Assembly (NCBI RefSeq): GCF_013177315.1
Contig: NZ_CP053661.1
Coordinates: 4,898,001 to 4,962,000 of the forward strand
Length of the DNA: 64,000 nt
Source of the DNA: Thermoleptolyngbya sichuanensis A183
GTDB lineage: Bacteria; Cyanobacteriota; Cyanobacteriia; Elainellales; Elainellaceae
Direction of reading: 5' to 3'
The notes beneath the pieces are model-generated. The model saw nothing but the letters and a program-made list of their open reading frames with translations. It did not search any database and was not told the DNA's origin. This document shows, piece by piece, positions 1-10,716 of the stretch. Each line of letters opens with the position of its first letter. Position 1 is the first letter of the stretch. Both the position numbers and the translations under genes were made by a program.

Positions 1-182
1 CGCATAGGCTTCGTTGGCACTCAGCAGCAAGCAGCACGTCTCAACCTGAGGACTCCACTGGGTGCGGGCCTTGACCTTAAGCCGCTGGCTCTGGCGCTGA
101 CTCAGACTTAAGCGTCCGACGATACTCTGGATGTGCCGCTTTCGCCCAGAGCTTGTGCCGCTGCTTGTGCAGATAAAAAATT
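1..182 (-). CDS. ISKra4-family transposase, downstream frame (orfB), partial
   Basis: This frame lies -1 relative to the upstream transposase frame. It stays open from the slippery heptamer at 174-180 to the window edge. Its translation includes QSIVGRLSLSQRQ, RTQWSPQVETCC and LLLSANEAYA, all typical of the middle of ISKra4-type transposases. It would be made as a fusion with the upstream frame by a -1 shift. The catalytic C-terminal part lies outside the window, so activity cannot be judged. Confidence 0.65.
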
Positions 183-398
183 TCCGATCTCAGGCCCCAC
201 ATACTCCAGTAGGTGGTCACGAACGGCGACTTCGATCCCGGCCAATGTTTTGACTTGTTCAGGGTCTGTCTCGTCGTAAAGCAACTCCGCTAACGCCAGT
301 GCATGGGCTTTGATTTGGGCTTCCTTGGTGGCATCCATCGCTTCAACTATCCTTAGAGCAACTGCTCTGAGCCTACGGCGTCTGCCCTTAATCTGCAC
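108..398 (-). CDS. ISKra4-family transposase, N-terminal frame (orfA)
   Basis: A 96-residue frame from a GTG at 398 to a TAA at 108-110. The text (KAHALALAELLYDETDPEQ, then GIEVAVRDHLLEYVGPEIG) matches the N-terminal part of cyanobacterial ISKra4/ISMich2-type transposases. A T TTT TTA heptamer lies in the reading frame at 174-180 on the minus strand. A -1 slip there moves ribosomes into the frame that continues with the conserved QSIVGRLSLSQRQ stretch. This looks like programmed frameshifting rather than damage, because the slippery site is perfect and the downstream frame stays open. Confidence 0.7.
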   Translation of the reverse strand: MQIKGRRRRLRAVALRIVEAMDATKEAQIKAHALALAELLYDETDPEQVKTLAGIEVAVRDHLLEYVGPEIGNFLSAQAAAQALGESGTSRVSSDA

Positions 399-436
399 TA
401 AGCACTTCTACTCATTGCATAACTGGGATGCACCCG

Positions 437-1135
437 CAGTTATCCATGATGACACATGCCCCTTTCCACAACTTAGGAACGAGTCTCTGGGAAATGAAGG
501 CTTCAAAGGTAAGTCCATCGACTGAACCGATGAGATTGGAATAGGTAATTACCTTTTTAAGGCTAATTGCACCAAGAATCGAGACCCGTTTCCCTCGTTT
601 GCTGGGACGCTTACCATGGGCTCGTTTTCCTTTCGGGGCACGTGCCCGGAGTCGAGCCAAAGCCAGGTTCACTCCTGATTCGTCAATAAAGATTAAGTCT
701 TGAGCCAGGAATCCTCGAACCAGTTGCCAAAATTTGACTCGTTCGATTTGCACCCGTTCAGTTTCCTTTTTGTCGGGATACAGCGTTTTTTTTAAGGGTT
801 AAGTTCAGTTTCTCTAACATACGAAACATCGTCGAAACGCCAATCCAAACACCGACCCTTTGTTCCAGCAAGTCACACAACTCTGCCAATGTCGCGTCAT
901 GATTTGATTCAGCAATCGTTTTTAGGATCTCTAGTTGCTCATTACTTAATTTGGTTGGCGTTTGCTCAGTGCGGCGTTTGGGGGCAATCTCACCTGTTTC
1001 CCGATATTGTTTGATCAGCTTTCGCACGAAACTGTAAGCAACTCGAAATTGTTGAGCGATTTGACGTTGCGACGTATTCCCTTCAATGTAGACATCAATA
1101 ATTTTTTGTCTAAGATCTAGTGAGTAGGGTCGCAT
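437..1135 (-). pseudogene. IS630-family transposase, truncated by the ISKra4 element
   Basis: Frame 1 (1135 to 758, 125 residues) begins MRPYSLDLRQKIIDVY and has the N-terminal helix-turn-helix of IS630 transposases. It runs into a TGA. The next frame (from about 770 down) continues with QIERVKFWQLVRGF and the first DDE motif FIDESG, then reaches the second motif VIMDNC. A run of five A residues (minus strand, 767-771) just before the TGA would allow a -1 shift joining the two, the usual expression mode for cyanobacterial IS630 copies. Coding stops right after MDNC, where the ISKra4 end starts. The third acidic residue is therefore missing and the copy must be inactive. Confidence 0.8.
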
Positions 1136-1246
1136 TTGAGTTAAGGGTAAAGTAAATTCACTGAATAGATTATATCAAAATACGCCTCACTAGGCTAGAA
1201 ATTGCTATACGTCAGTCTAGAGATGAGTTAAACCGATTGCCAACTC

Positions 1247-1357
1247 GTTAGTGTCCCGATTTATTCGCCACCCTCAAAATGACCAATCAAGAACAACCAT
1301 GCTGTAAGGGTTTCAGCAGTTGCCAGATCGAGGTGGCGAAAAACTAAGGACACTAAC
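1247..1357. mobile_element. 111-bp MITE with ~26-bp terminal inverted repeats and 7-bp target duplication
   Basis: The left end starts GTTAGTGTCC and the right end finishes GGACACTAAC. Inside each lies a 7-bp less conserved block, then TTCGCCACC on the left and its complement GGTGGCGAA on the right. The element is flanked on both sides by the direct repeat CCAACTC (1240-1246 and 1358-1364), as expected of a 7-bp target-site duplication. No open frame fits inside. It is a non-autonomous miniature transposon; the mobilising family is not identifiable from this window. Confidence 0.8.
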
Positions 1358-1388
1358 CCAACTCCATCCAAAAACCTAAGAAAACAGC

Positions 1389-1478
1389 AGAACTTACGCA
1401 CTTACGATCAGTTTTCTGGGTTTTAGACAATTTCTCCCGAGCGTAGCCCGCGAGAAATTGTCCAATTGCGTAAGTCCT
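1389..1478 (+). repeat. 90-bp palindromic dispersed repeat, copy 1
   Basis: First of four related copies (others at 43501, 46916 and 61911). The outer arms are AACTTACGCA and TGCGTAAGTCCT-like. The inner arms pair TTAGACAATTTCTC with GAGAAATTGTCCAA around a short CGCGGGCT-like tip. This copy is the most diverged at the left end and loop (CTCCCGAGCGTAGCCCGCGAG). Confidence 0.8.
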
Positions 1479-1538
1479 AAACAAGTCAAACGGACTCGTT
1501 CAAGCCATTTATAGTTTCTAGGGAAAGCTAATTTAAGC

Positions 1539-2264
1539 CTAAACAAAGATGCTGCCGACGTTGCTTTGTAGAACGCTAGCCTGCGTCCAACTCACAACCC
1601 CCAGCACGTTAGCCCCCTCTTTAATCTGGGCACCACCTGCAACGTTCTGGAAGCTCAGAGCGCCGATATTACCCACATCAAACTTGGTCTTGCCTAGTTG
1701 GAAGTTGTTGATCGTATCGGGCCCCTGGCCAGCGGTGAGGACGACCGTTGCATCCCCGCTGCCCAGCCAGATCACGTCTGCACCTGCTCCACCATCAATC
1801 AGGTCGCTGCCTCCATTGCCATAGATTGTGTCTTTACCATTGCCGCCGAAGATCTGATCCCTCTGAGAGCCGCCGTAGATCAGGTCATCCCCATCATCTC
1901 CCCACAGCACGTCAAGGCCACCGTTGCCGTAAATTGTGTCATTACCAGTGCCCCCCCGAATAGAGTCGGTTCCGGCACCACCGTAGATTTTGTCATTGCC
2001 ACCGTCTCCGTGCAGGATATCGTAGGCAGCAACCCCGTTAAAACTGCTTGGCTCTGTGTTGTTCACTGCGCCATTGCCGTAGATAACGTCGTCTCCCTCG
2101 CCGCCGTAGATGTCTTCTTCATCGGCACTGCCAGAAATGGTATCGTTGCCGCTGTTGCCAAACAATTGATCGTACCCCCCAAGGCTGCCGTTCCCATTAA
2201 TCACATCGCCTGCATCCGTGCCGAAAATGACTTCAGCATTAATCGTTCCGTTGAAAGTAGCCAT
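1539..2264 (-). CDS. RTX/hemolysin-type calcium-binding repeat protein
   Basis: 241 residues, start ATG at 2264. From about residue 15 to 170 the protein is an array of glycine/aspartate nonapeptides of the GGxGxDxxx type (for example GGEGDDVIYG, GGAGTDSIRG, GGTGNDTIYG, GGAGADVIW). These fold into a calcium-binding parallel beta roll. The tail (GPDTINNFQLGKTKFDV) resembles the end of many cyanobacterial RTX proteins. No signal peptide is visible, consistent with family members exported by type I secretion through a C-terminal signal, but no type I exporter genes lie nearby. The gene stands alone, 1.1 kb from its next neighbour and close to transposon remnants. Its specific role is unknown; a surface or secreted protein is most likely. 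Confidence 0.8.
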   Translation of the reverse strand: MATFNGTINAEVIFGTDAGDVINGNGSLGGYDQLFGNSGNDTISGSADEEDIYGGEGDDVIYGNGAVNNTEPSSFNGVAAYDILHGDGGNDKIYGGAGTDSIRGGTGNDTIYGNGGLDVLWGDDGDDLIYGGSQRDQIFGGNGKDTIYGNGGSDLIDGGAGADVIWLGSGDATVVLTAGQGPDTINNFQLGKTKFDVGNIGALSFQNVAGGAQIKEGANVLGVVSWTQASVLQSNVGSIFV

Positions 2265-2787
2265 CTTAATTCAGCTCCTAAAGTGTGGTTCAAACACGGT
2301 AAAACCTGACCTCCTTCTGGATAAGGAGGCGGTCAAAAACGAACTCAAGCATTGAGCAGAACTTACTTACTTGCGATGACGGTTCTCGAATTGCAGATCG
2401 AGCTTTTGGAGAGGCTTCTCAAAAGCTTACTCAGCAGTAATCAGGCAAAAGTTATTCGATTATGCAAGCCTAACAAAAAGCCATGATTGCTCCTCAAACT
2501 ACTGAGGAGTGAAACCGTAGCCGTTCAACTTAGATGCCCAAGATTACAGCTCAACACGTAACCCAAGAGAAATCTGGAGCAAAGGAAACCTGGAGCAGAG
2601 GCATAGCTGGCTGAATTGAATATCGCGAAGCAGGATGCTTACTCTGAAAATGCGATCCTGAATGTCAAGTTATCATGATGCTATTCCCAAAGATAGATAT
2701 TTTTATATTTCTTCAGGAAAGATTCTTAAAAGTATTCTTAAACACAGTTACTTTTCCGGCGATATGGCCCTGAAAAAGTATGCAATG

Positions 2788-2837
2788 CCTGGAGAGGTCG
2801 AGGGTATGGATACCTGGAGAGGTCGAGGGTATGGATA
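2788..2837 (+). repeat. Perfect 25-bp tandem duplication
   Basis: The unit starting CCTGGAGAGGTCGAGGGTAT occurs twice back to back with no mismatch (2788-2812 and 2813-2837). Confidence 0.95.
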
Positions 2838-2898
2838 CAATGCTTAGGATCATCCTTATATGCCAGGAGATAGAGCGCATCCCAGATATGCGAGTTTG

Positions 2899-2987
2899 CC
2901 CTCATCCCCCAGCCCCTTCTCCCAAAAAAGGAGAAGGGGAGCCGGATTGGAAGTCCCTCTCCAGCTTTGGGAGAGAGATTTAGGGTA
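2899..2987 (+). repeat. Palindromic interspersed repeat of the CCCTCATCCCCCAGCC type
   Basis: CCCCTTCTCC and GGAGAAGGGG pair across a six-base A-rich loop. A second half follows (CCCTCTCC, then GGGAGAGAGATTTAGGGTAA). I recognise this text as a family of intergenic repeats common in cyanobacterial and other bacterial genomes. It may form a stable hairpin in RNA. Only one copy is seen here. Confidence 0.65.
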
Positions 2988-3356
2988 AAGGTTACAAAAG
3001 TGGGATACGCCCCGGAGATACATCCGGAGACGCTGGGCGATCGCACATCGAGTCTCTATCGACATCAATTCACAACATCAACTCACGGCAATTCACGGCT
3101 TGACGGGCAACCGTATGGGATATGTTTCCGGTTGGATTGAAGTGGATTGAAGTTTGATCGAAGTTCGATACGGCTTGGCATCAAGCTTTAAAGAGCCACA
3201 AACTCTGTAATGCTCTGTAAAGCTTTGTCATGCAGTTTGCAACGTGGCGTTACGTTGGGTCGCCTTGCGTTAAAAGAAAGTGAGAAACCGTTGCCGGATT
3301 TCCAAAAGCCCGCACAATGGAGGTCAAACGAGGGGGAATCCCAGAACCGACTTGGT

Positions 3357-3400
3357 TCCCCAAACTCGCTCCCCCAAACTTGCTCCCCCAAACTTGCTCC
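3357..3400 (+). repeat. 14-bp tandem repeat, three imperfect units
   Basis: CCCCCAAACTTGCT occurs twice exactly, preceded by a variant with CTCGCT, immediately upstream of the gene at 3420. The array ends about 20 bp before the start codon, where the ribosome-binding region should be. Confidence 0.85.
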
Positions 3401-3419
3401 TTAGTTAGGGTTTTGCACT

Positions 3420-5569
<2,150 letters not shown>

Positions 5570-5808
5570 AGGCGTAAGGCCAGGCAGCGCTGCGGGGCTA
5601 ATTTCTATCTGAAGTATGACGTTTTACTCGAATAAACTCAAAACTTCTGCAAAAGTGCCAGGACAAGCAAATTGATACGATAGAAAGATTTCATATCACA
5701 GCTTAAAGACTGTCTAAAAACCCTATTAAATTGCCAGAATTCACGGTTTACGCTGAAGGCTACGCAGATGATTATGGGTATAAGAACACGCACTGAATCG
5801 TTAAGTAT

Positions 5809-6033
5809 ATGCAAGCGCCCATACATCTACCAGGGGCCCAACCCTCTCCTTCGGAAACGTCAATTGACCAACTCATTCGCGATATTCTGGCAGATCGACG
5901 TATCACGCGAGCAGATCAAAAGCGATTCATGGCGATCTTTTTGTCTAAGTCCTCTTTGAGTGAAAAGGAACAAACTCAGATAAATCTCCTATTCGATGCA
6001 CTGCGAAACGGTCGCCTTCGAGTTGTGGACTAG
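5809..6033 (+). CDS. Small conserved cyanobacterial protein of unknown function
   Basis: 74 residues, start ATG at 5809. The text ADRRITRADQKRFMA, then LSEKEQTQINLLFDALRNG and RLRVVD is of a kind I recall as a short hypothetical protein common in cyanobacteria. It is all-helical and hydrophilic, with no membrane segment or signal. No function is known. It stands alone on the plus strand, convergent with the yajQ-like gene. Confidence 0.65.
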   Translation: MQAPIHLPGAQPSPSETSIDQLIRDILADRRITRADQKRFMAIFLSKSSLSEKEQTQINLLFDALRNGRLRVVD

Positions 6034-6051
6034 CCCTTGGGCGCTTCAGGA

Positions 6052-6161
6052 GCGATCAAAAGCTGGGTAGCAGCGAATCTGCAAGAAAAGCACCCCTCTG
6101 GGTTCGGAAGCTGTTAGATCAGAAAGGCGATCAAAAGCTGGGTAGCAGCGAATCTGCAAGA
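6052..6161 (+). repeat. Pair of 35-bp direct repeats
   Basis: The 35-bp unit beginning GCGATCAAAAGCTGGGTAGC occurs at 6052-6086 and again at 6127-6161 without mismatch. The two are separated by 40 bp, between the convergent genes at 5809 and 6179. Confidence 0.95.
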
Positions 6162-6178
6162 GCCTAGCACCTGCAAAC

Positions 6179-6670
6179 CTAGCGATAGTTTGTGAACTGG
6201 AGGGCAACAGGGTAATCTTCCTGCTTGAGCCGCTGAATTACCGCCTGCAACTCATCCTTAGACTTTGCAGAAACCCGCACTGCATCCCCTTGAATTGAAG
6301 CCTGCACCTTTTTAAATTCGTCTCGAATCAGCTTAGAGATTTGCTTGCCCAATTCAGCGCTGATGCCCTTTTGCAGCTTAATTTCCTGGCGGACTCGGTT
6401 GCCGCTGGCAGGTTCGATCTTGCCATAATCAAAAATCTTAAGAGAGAGGTTTCGTTTGGCGGCCTTGGTTTGCAGGATGGTGTGAACCGCTTGCAGCGTA
6501 AACTCGCTGTCGGTGTTGACCGTGATTGCCGACTCGCCTAGCTCCAGCGTGGTGTTGGTATCTTTCAGGTCATAGCGACTTTGCACCTCGCGCATAGTTT
6601 GGTCGATTGCATTTACCAATTCCTGCCGATCGAAGTCGCTCACAATGTCAAAGGAGAATGCTGAAGCCAT
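6179..6670 (-). CDS. yajQ: YajQ family cyclic di-GMP-binding protein
   Basis: 163 residues, the normal length for the YajQ/UPF0234 family. It starts [21 protein letters not shown], the conserved opening, and ends with the typical VALQFTNYR. The fold is two ferredoxin-like lobes that bind nucleotides or nucleic acid. Some homologues bind cyclic di-GMP and act with transcription regulators; the role in cyanobacteria is not established. It is the last of three minus-strand genes with short gaps (MAPEG and DprA-like genes upstream). Confidence 0.93.
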   Translation of the reverse strand: MASAFSFDIVSDFDRQELVNAIDQTMREVQSRYDLKDTNTTLELGESAITVNTDSEFTLQAVHTILQTKAAKRNLSLKIFDYGKIEPASGNRVRQEIKLQKGISAELGKQISKLIRDEFKKVQASIQGDAVRVSAKSKDELQAVIQRLKQEDYPVALQFTNYR

Positions 6671-6744
6671 AGCTAAATCATGAATTTCAAATGGGCTGTA
6701 GGCTGGTTTAAAGTTTTCGCTTAGCGATTTTCTGAAAGGCGCGT

Positions 6745-7170
6745 TCAGGCGTTCAAACTCATCAGGCTGAGGAGAAACAGGGTCGCGATGCTGGCGCTGC
6801 CGATGCCAAACATGAGCGATCGCCCAAGGGGGATATTCTGAATGTAAAAGATGGAATAAAACAACCGTGCCGCGACGTAGGCGATCGCCGCCAGATTCAC
6901 CCAGCCGCCGCTCTGCTGCGTGACGTAGGCCATCAGAGCAGCCGCCGAAAAGATCGTGAACGACTCGAAAGAGTTTTGATGGGCCCAGGTCGCCCGCTGT
7001 GCATAGGGGGGCAGCTTGTCAAACAGGGCACGGGGGGCGGCCATGTCATAGCCAGCCTGCACCCGGCCCAGCGCCACCGCCCCAAACGGGACATAGACCA
7101 AGATCGCCGCCGCCACAATGGCATACAGCAGAACCATAGGGCTAGGAAGCTGCTCCAAACTTGCAATCAC
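6745..7170 (-). CDS. MAPEG family membrane protein
   Basis: I place the start at the GTG at 7170 because AGGAGA sits 8 bases before it. A TTG at 7203 would add 11 residues and overlap the upstream gene. The 141-residue product has four membrane helices ([19 protein letters not shown], then [35 protein letters not shown] and [14 protein letters not shown]). It also has the family sequence [18 protein letters not shown] proteins include glutathione transferase and peroxidase-like membrane enzymes; the substrate is unknown here. Confidence 0.85.
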   Translation of the reverse strand: MIASLEQLPSPMVLLYAIVAAAILVYVPFGAVALGRVQAGYDMAAPRALFDKLPPYAQRATWAHQNSFESFTIFSAAALMAYVTQQSGGWVNLAAIAYVAARLFYSIFYIQNIPLGRSLMFGIGSASIATLFLLSLMSLNA

Positions 7171-7195
7171 GCTGCTTTCTCCTGGTCGAAAAAAC

Positions 7196-7699
7196 CTAGT
7201 CAAAATAAAACAACGTCACGAGCTTGCGCTGATCCTCGGCATCGCGACAGGTCTTCAGAAGCGTATGGCTATCGTGAAACGCAAAGCAGATTAGCTGCTG
7301 ACAGCGCGAAATAATTTCCTGATTGCACAGGGCACTGGCTTCTGCTAAGGAAAGCGGGTCATTAGCAGGATTTTCCACCAGATGCATGACCTGCTCTAGC
7401 TGCTCTCGCGACTCGCGGGGCTGGCGAGCCAGACTTTGGGGCAGGATCACCGTGAGCAAATTAGGGTCGGCCCGCATGGCCCCCCGAATTGCCGCAGAAT
7501 TGGTTCCGGTTGCGCCAGAGGTCAGCAGGCGATTGCCTGCCAGCACCAGCGCATAGCTCATCATCTCGATCAAATGCTGATGCGTAATAGGAACATGGCG
7601 CGACCCCAACAGGGCGATGCGTTTCGATCCAGTCTGCTGGATCGTGGCTAGCTCCTGTAGGAAGTCATCAATTTTGGGTAGGTCGATCGACTGGCTCAA
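7196..7699 (-). CDS. SLOG/DprA-like Rossmann-fold protein
   Basis: 167 residues. KRIALLGSRHVPITHQHLIE, then NRLLTSGATGTNSAAIRGAM and LTVILPQSLARQP follow the layout of DprA/LOG-like nucleotide-binding Rossmann folds (glycine turn, then T-SG-A-GT-N-A-A). Cyanobacterial homologues are often labelled DNA recombination-mediator protein A, but this protein is much shorter than true DprA. It ends 25 bp before the MAPEG start, suggesting one transcript. The function is uncertain; SLOG proteins typically bind nucleotide-like ligands. Confidence 0.7.
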   Translation of the reverse strand: MSQSIDLPKIDDFLQELATIQQTGSKRIALLGSRHVPITHQHLIEMMSYALVLAGNRLLTSGATGTNSAAIRGAMRADPNLLTVILPQSLARQPRESREQLEQVMHLVENPANDPLSLAEASALCNQEIISRCQQLICFAFHDSHTLLKTCRDAEDQRKLVTLFYFD

Positions 7700-7781
7700 C
7701 GATCACACACAGGCTGAACAACGGAGTTATTCTATCAGGTGTCAGTAACTCTGGCGCGACTTGTCCGATGCGCGACTCGTT

Positions 7782-8591
7782 CTAGTGGGAAGACCGCATA
7801 AACATGAGCGTATCTTCTAGCGGGTTGACTTGGGCAGGGAGCGCATCCTCCGGGCTTTGCAGACAAGTCTCTGAATCGCTTTCGGACACAGATTCTTCCC
7901 AATTCTTTGTCAGGGGCGACGAGAATGCAGGCTGTATGGGGGAGGCGGAAAGCGGGGAGGGCTGGCTGGCGCTAGGGGCCGTGGGATGGGCGATCGCCCG
8001 CTTGGGTTCAGACGCAGCCGACAACGCCCGCACCTGCGACAGCAGTTCTTCAGAAACAGGCGGCAACACCTGAGCCGTATTGCAGACAAAAAACGAGAAG
8101 GTAAGGCTGCCTAATCGAATGCGATCGCCATCTTTGAGGCGCACAGAATGGCGGATCAGTTCGCCGTTGAGGTAGGAACCGTTGCTGCTGTTGAGATCAA
8201 CGAGGCGAAATCCCCCTTCGTCATACACGATGGCGGCGTGGCAGCGGGAGAGGCGCTTGTCTTGAATCGGCAGCACCACGCGCCGAGAGTCGCGCCCAAT
8301 CGTCCAAATGTTTTGGGGCTGAGACAGTGACTGGGTTGCGCCTTTCAGCAAATTGGTGACAAGGTGAACGCGATCGCCCAGCACAAGCCCTTGAACGTAG
8401 GGAAGCGCAACGCCCGTTAGCGACTTATTGCCAGAGTTTTCTAGATTAAGAATTTCATCGAGCAGTTCGCGATTGTGCTCGTAGAGCTTGAGAAACACGC
8501 GATAAAGCCCCAAACGCTGCTGTAGAGCGTGATCAGAAGCAGTTTCTAGTGAGTCGGCAGGAAAGGCGGTCAGGGTGTTGAGGTTAATCAT
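7782..8591 (-). CDS. FHA domain protein
   Basis: 269 residues from the ATG at 8591; a TTG two codons earlier is an alternative. An N-terminal helical region (LYRVFLKLYEHNRELLDEIL) precedes the FHA domain at about residues 92-170. The domain has the three signatures IGRDSR, LSRCHAAIVY and NSSNGSYLNG, so the phosphothreonine-binding residues are present. The last ~90 residues are Ser/Pro-rich and disordered and end MFMRSSH. It probably reads Ser/Thr kinase output, but no kinase gene is nearby. Confidence 0.9.
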   Translation of the reverse strand: MINLNTLTAFPADSLETASDHALQQRLGLYRVFLKLYEHNRELLDEILNLENSGNKSLTGVALPYVQGLVLGDRVHLVTNLLKGATQSLSQPQNIWTIGRDSRRVVLPIQDKRLSRCHAAIVYDEGGFRLVDLNSSNGSYLNGELIRHSVRLKDGDRIRLGSLTFSFFVCNTAQVLPPVSEELLSQVRALSAASEPKRAIAHPTAPSASQPSPLSASPIQPAFSSPLTKNWEESVSESDSETCLQSPEDALPAQVNPLEDTLMFMRSSH

Positions 8592-9326
8592 AAACAACTG
8601 ACAAAACAGAAGATTTGGGCAATCTAACCAGAAACCAGCCGCAAGCCAGTAGAGGCAAAGCCATCGCTCTAAAACTGAGACTTGGACACCTATTGCCTGC
8701 GTTGCTTACGATAGTTTGCTGGGTCTGGCTTCATCCATCGATTCAGCTTTGGCGGTTAAGAAGCGGAGGAGCCTCGCCGAGAGGGGAGCGTGGTGAGCGC
8801 GGCGACCTGCACACTCTGCCACTGTGCCTCCAAGACTGGAGCAATGCCCCAGGATCAACACAAGATCAACCTTGGGTGTCATCCCCAGTTGACTGAAGAA
8901 ACCGACCCGTGCGCGTATCCACTTTCTAGCCTAAATGGACTTTCAAGCTGAGGTAACCGCACGACCACGGTTGAGTCTATAAAGCTCCCCGAAAATCTTA
9001 GGATTTCTCCAAGTTTTCCCAGAAAGCGCTCCGGGTAAACATCACTATAAACATCACCCAGCGTTACAGTTGTCACTTTAAACTTTCGGGTCTTTACGGA
9101 GGGCAGGGGCAATAAAGAAATGGCTAGAGAATCCTATTCCAGGCTACGAAATTCCCGGCTGGCTCTGGGGTGGAACCCTGCTCATGGGGGCCTCTGCGAG
9201 ATCCGTATCGTGTTCTATATTACTTAGGTGACTTTGCCGAAACGGAGGCGATCGCCCTTCCTGTCTGCTCGGTCATCCCTCATAGGGTTTCCTTAAACAA
9301 AAAATACTACAGGACAGGTAGACCTT
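8592..9326. other. 735-bp spacer, no supported gene
   Basis: Frames of 70-93 codons exist on both strands, but none resembles a known protein or has a good ribosome-binding site. The divergent FHA gene promoter must lie near 8600-8650. Confidence 0.5.
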
Positions 9327-10523
9327 CTACCGGATTTTCTTGGGCTGGAGCAAGACTTGCCGCACCTGTCGCGCAATCCTCTGCCAGTCAAACTGGTCAA
9401 CGGCATATTGGCGGCAGAGGCCGCGACCGGGTAAGGGGCATTCTCCCGTCAGGAGCGCAATCAGCCGCTGGGCGATCGCTGCTGGTTCGGTCGAGTCTGT
9501 CACAAGGTCTGGGCAAAAAGGCGTGAGAATTTCTGGCATTCCGCCGACGGGTGTGCAGAGGGCAGGCGTTCCAGACGCAAGCGACTCCAGCAGCACCAGG
9601 CCGAATCCTTCTAGGCTCAGGCTGGGCATCACGGTCAGGTCGGCCGCTTGATAGGCGAGGGGCAAGTCTGCTTCGGGCAAAAAGCCGAGAAACTGGACGT
9701 GGTCTTGCAGCCCCAGTTCATCTGCCTGCTGCTTTAGGGCTTGGCGGAGGGGGCCCTTGCCTGCGATCGCCAGCCATACCTCTGGCACGGCAGATTTTAC
9801 CGAGACTAGCGCTTGCAGCAGACGGTCTAGCCCCATGCGCTGCACCAGCCGGCGAGTCGTGAACAGAATGGGGCGATCGCCCGGCCAGCCCAGCACCGCC
9901 CGGGCCTCGGAACGCGACTGCGTGGGGGCAAAGTGGTGCGTGTCTACCCCGCCAGGAACGACGCGGATCTGGCTCCAGGGAACGCTGTAGGACTCGTGCA
10001 GGATCGCGCCAAAGGCTTTGCTCAAGACCAAGAAGCGATCGCACCGGGAAAAAACGCGCTGCTCGACCCATTGCTTTAGCACCACGCTTGGCTTGCTGGC
10101 TCCTTCCTGGCGGCTTTCGAGCGCCCAGGGCCCGTGAAAGGTAAAAGTGACAGGCACATCTGGCGGCAGTAGGTCGAGCAGCGGCAAGCTATAGAGAGCA
10201 AAGTGGAGGTTTACTGCGTCGATGTCCCAAAAATCGGCTTGCCTGGTGCGCTGGGCAAACCGACGACGCACCTCCCAAAGCCGTTGGGGCAACGGGCGAT
10301 CGGGTTCAGACAAATTCGTCAAACGAAGAGAGCCGCGTTCTAAACCGTCGGGTAGACCGACCCCGCCCAACTCCAGGCGATCGCCCCTGGCGAGCTGAGT
10401 TGCCAACTCATAGACATATCGCTCCATGCCCCCTGGCGTTTTGGGAAACCAGCCCGTCCCCAACAGCAAGAGACTGGCGTTGGCAGGTTGAACCGCTACA
10501 TTGGCGCTGGTTGCGTCGTCCAT
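9327..10523 (-). CDS. Glycosyltransferase family 4
   Basis: 398 residues from the ATG at 10523; a TTG 12 codons upstream is possible. It is a GT-B enzyme. The N-terminal domain opens LLLLGTGWFPKTPGGMERYV, where the GGMER loop contacts the acceptor. The C-terminal domain has RVVPGGVDTHHF, then FTTRRLVQRMGLDRLLQA and SLEGFGLVLLESLASGTP, the E-x7-E nucleotide-sugar motif. It transfers a sugar from a nucleotide donor, probably onto a lipid-linked oligosaccharide. It is separated from the polymerase and flippase genes by the LysR and 10717 genes, so operon membership is unclear. Confidence 0.88.
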   Translation of the reverse strand: MDDATSANVAVQPANASLLLLGTGWFPKTPGGMERYVYELATQLARGDRLELGGVGLPDGLERGSLRLTNLSEPDRPLPQRLWEVRRRFAQRTRQADFWDIDAVNLHFALYSLPLLDLLPPDVPVTFTFHGPWALESRQEGASKPSVVLKQWVEQRVFSRCDRFLVLSKAFGAILHESYSVPWSQIRVVPGGVDTHHFAPTQSRSEARAVLGWPGDRPILFTTRRLVQRMGLDRLLQALVSVKSAVPEVWLAIAGKGPLRQALKQQADELGLQDHVQFLGFLPEADLPLAYQAADLTVMPSLSLEGFGLVLLESLASGTPALCTPVGGMPEILTPFCPDLVTDSTEPAAIAQRLIALLTGECPLPGRGLCRQYAVDQFDWQRIARQVRQVLLQPKKIR

Positions 10524-10716
10524 GCTTTCACCCGTCTCAAGCCTGGGGCGTGTTTTCAATATCTGGCTGAACCGAGCCTATCACCATCCCTCAGCGCATT
10601 CATCCAGGTTCTAGCCCTTCAGAGACTCTATCAAACCTATTCATGGAAGCTATGGAGCCTACTTTTTGTATCTTAAGATACTGTTTTTTAGACTGGAGAT
10701 ATCAAAAAGGAGGTAG

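Larger units (their letters stand above)
1..436 (-). mobile_element. ISKra4-family insertion sequence, partial (runs off window start)
   Basis: One end of an insertion sequence read on the minus strand. It carries two overlapping transposase frames described separately. The outer end is placed near 436, where the minus-strand text GGGTGCATCCCAGTTATGC begins directly after the truncated DDE codons of the neighbouring IS630 transposase. The other end lies outside the window, so the terminal inverted repeat and target duplication cannot be checked. Family assignment rests on my recognition of the transposase sequence; the exact boundary is inferred from where IS630 coding stops. Confidence 0.7.
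2265..3419. other. 1.15-kb spacer with several short repeats, no gene seen
   Basis: No convincing reading frame. It holds a perfect 25-bp tandem duplication, a palindromic cyanobacterial repeat, a 10-bp duplication (TGGATTGAAG at 3133-3142 and 3143-3152) and a 14-bp repeat run just before the gene at 3420. The larger ones are listed separately. Confidence 0.6.

Noticed and set aside
1698-2309. 203-codon plus-strand frame antisense to the RTX gene
   Set aside because: It is the complement of the repeated Gly/Asp codons and reads as a repetitive Val/Ala/Ile string; the RTX frame explains the region.
2355-2400. Possible fifth copy of the palindromic repeat (GCAGAACTTACTTACTTGCG)
   Set aside because: Only the left ~20 bases resemble copy 1 and no hairpin or right arm follows; chance similarity is possible.
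8615-8896. 93-codon plus-strand frame in the spacer after the FHA gene
   Set aside because: No ribosome-binding site and no familiar sequence; it has one hydrophobic stretch but the rest looks random.
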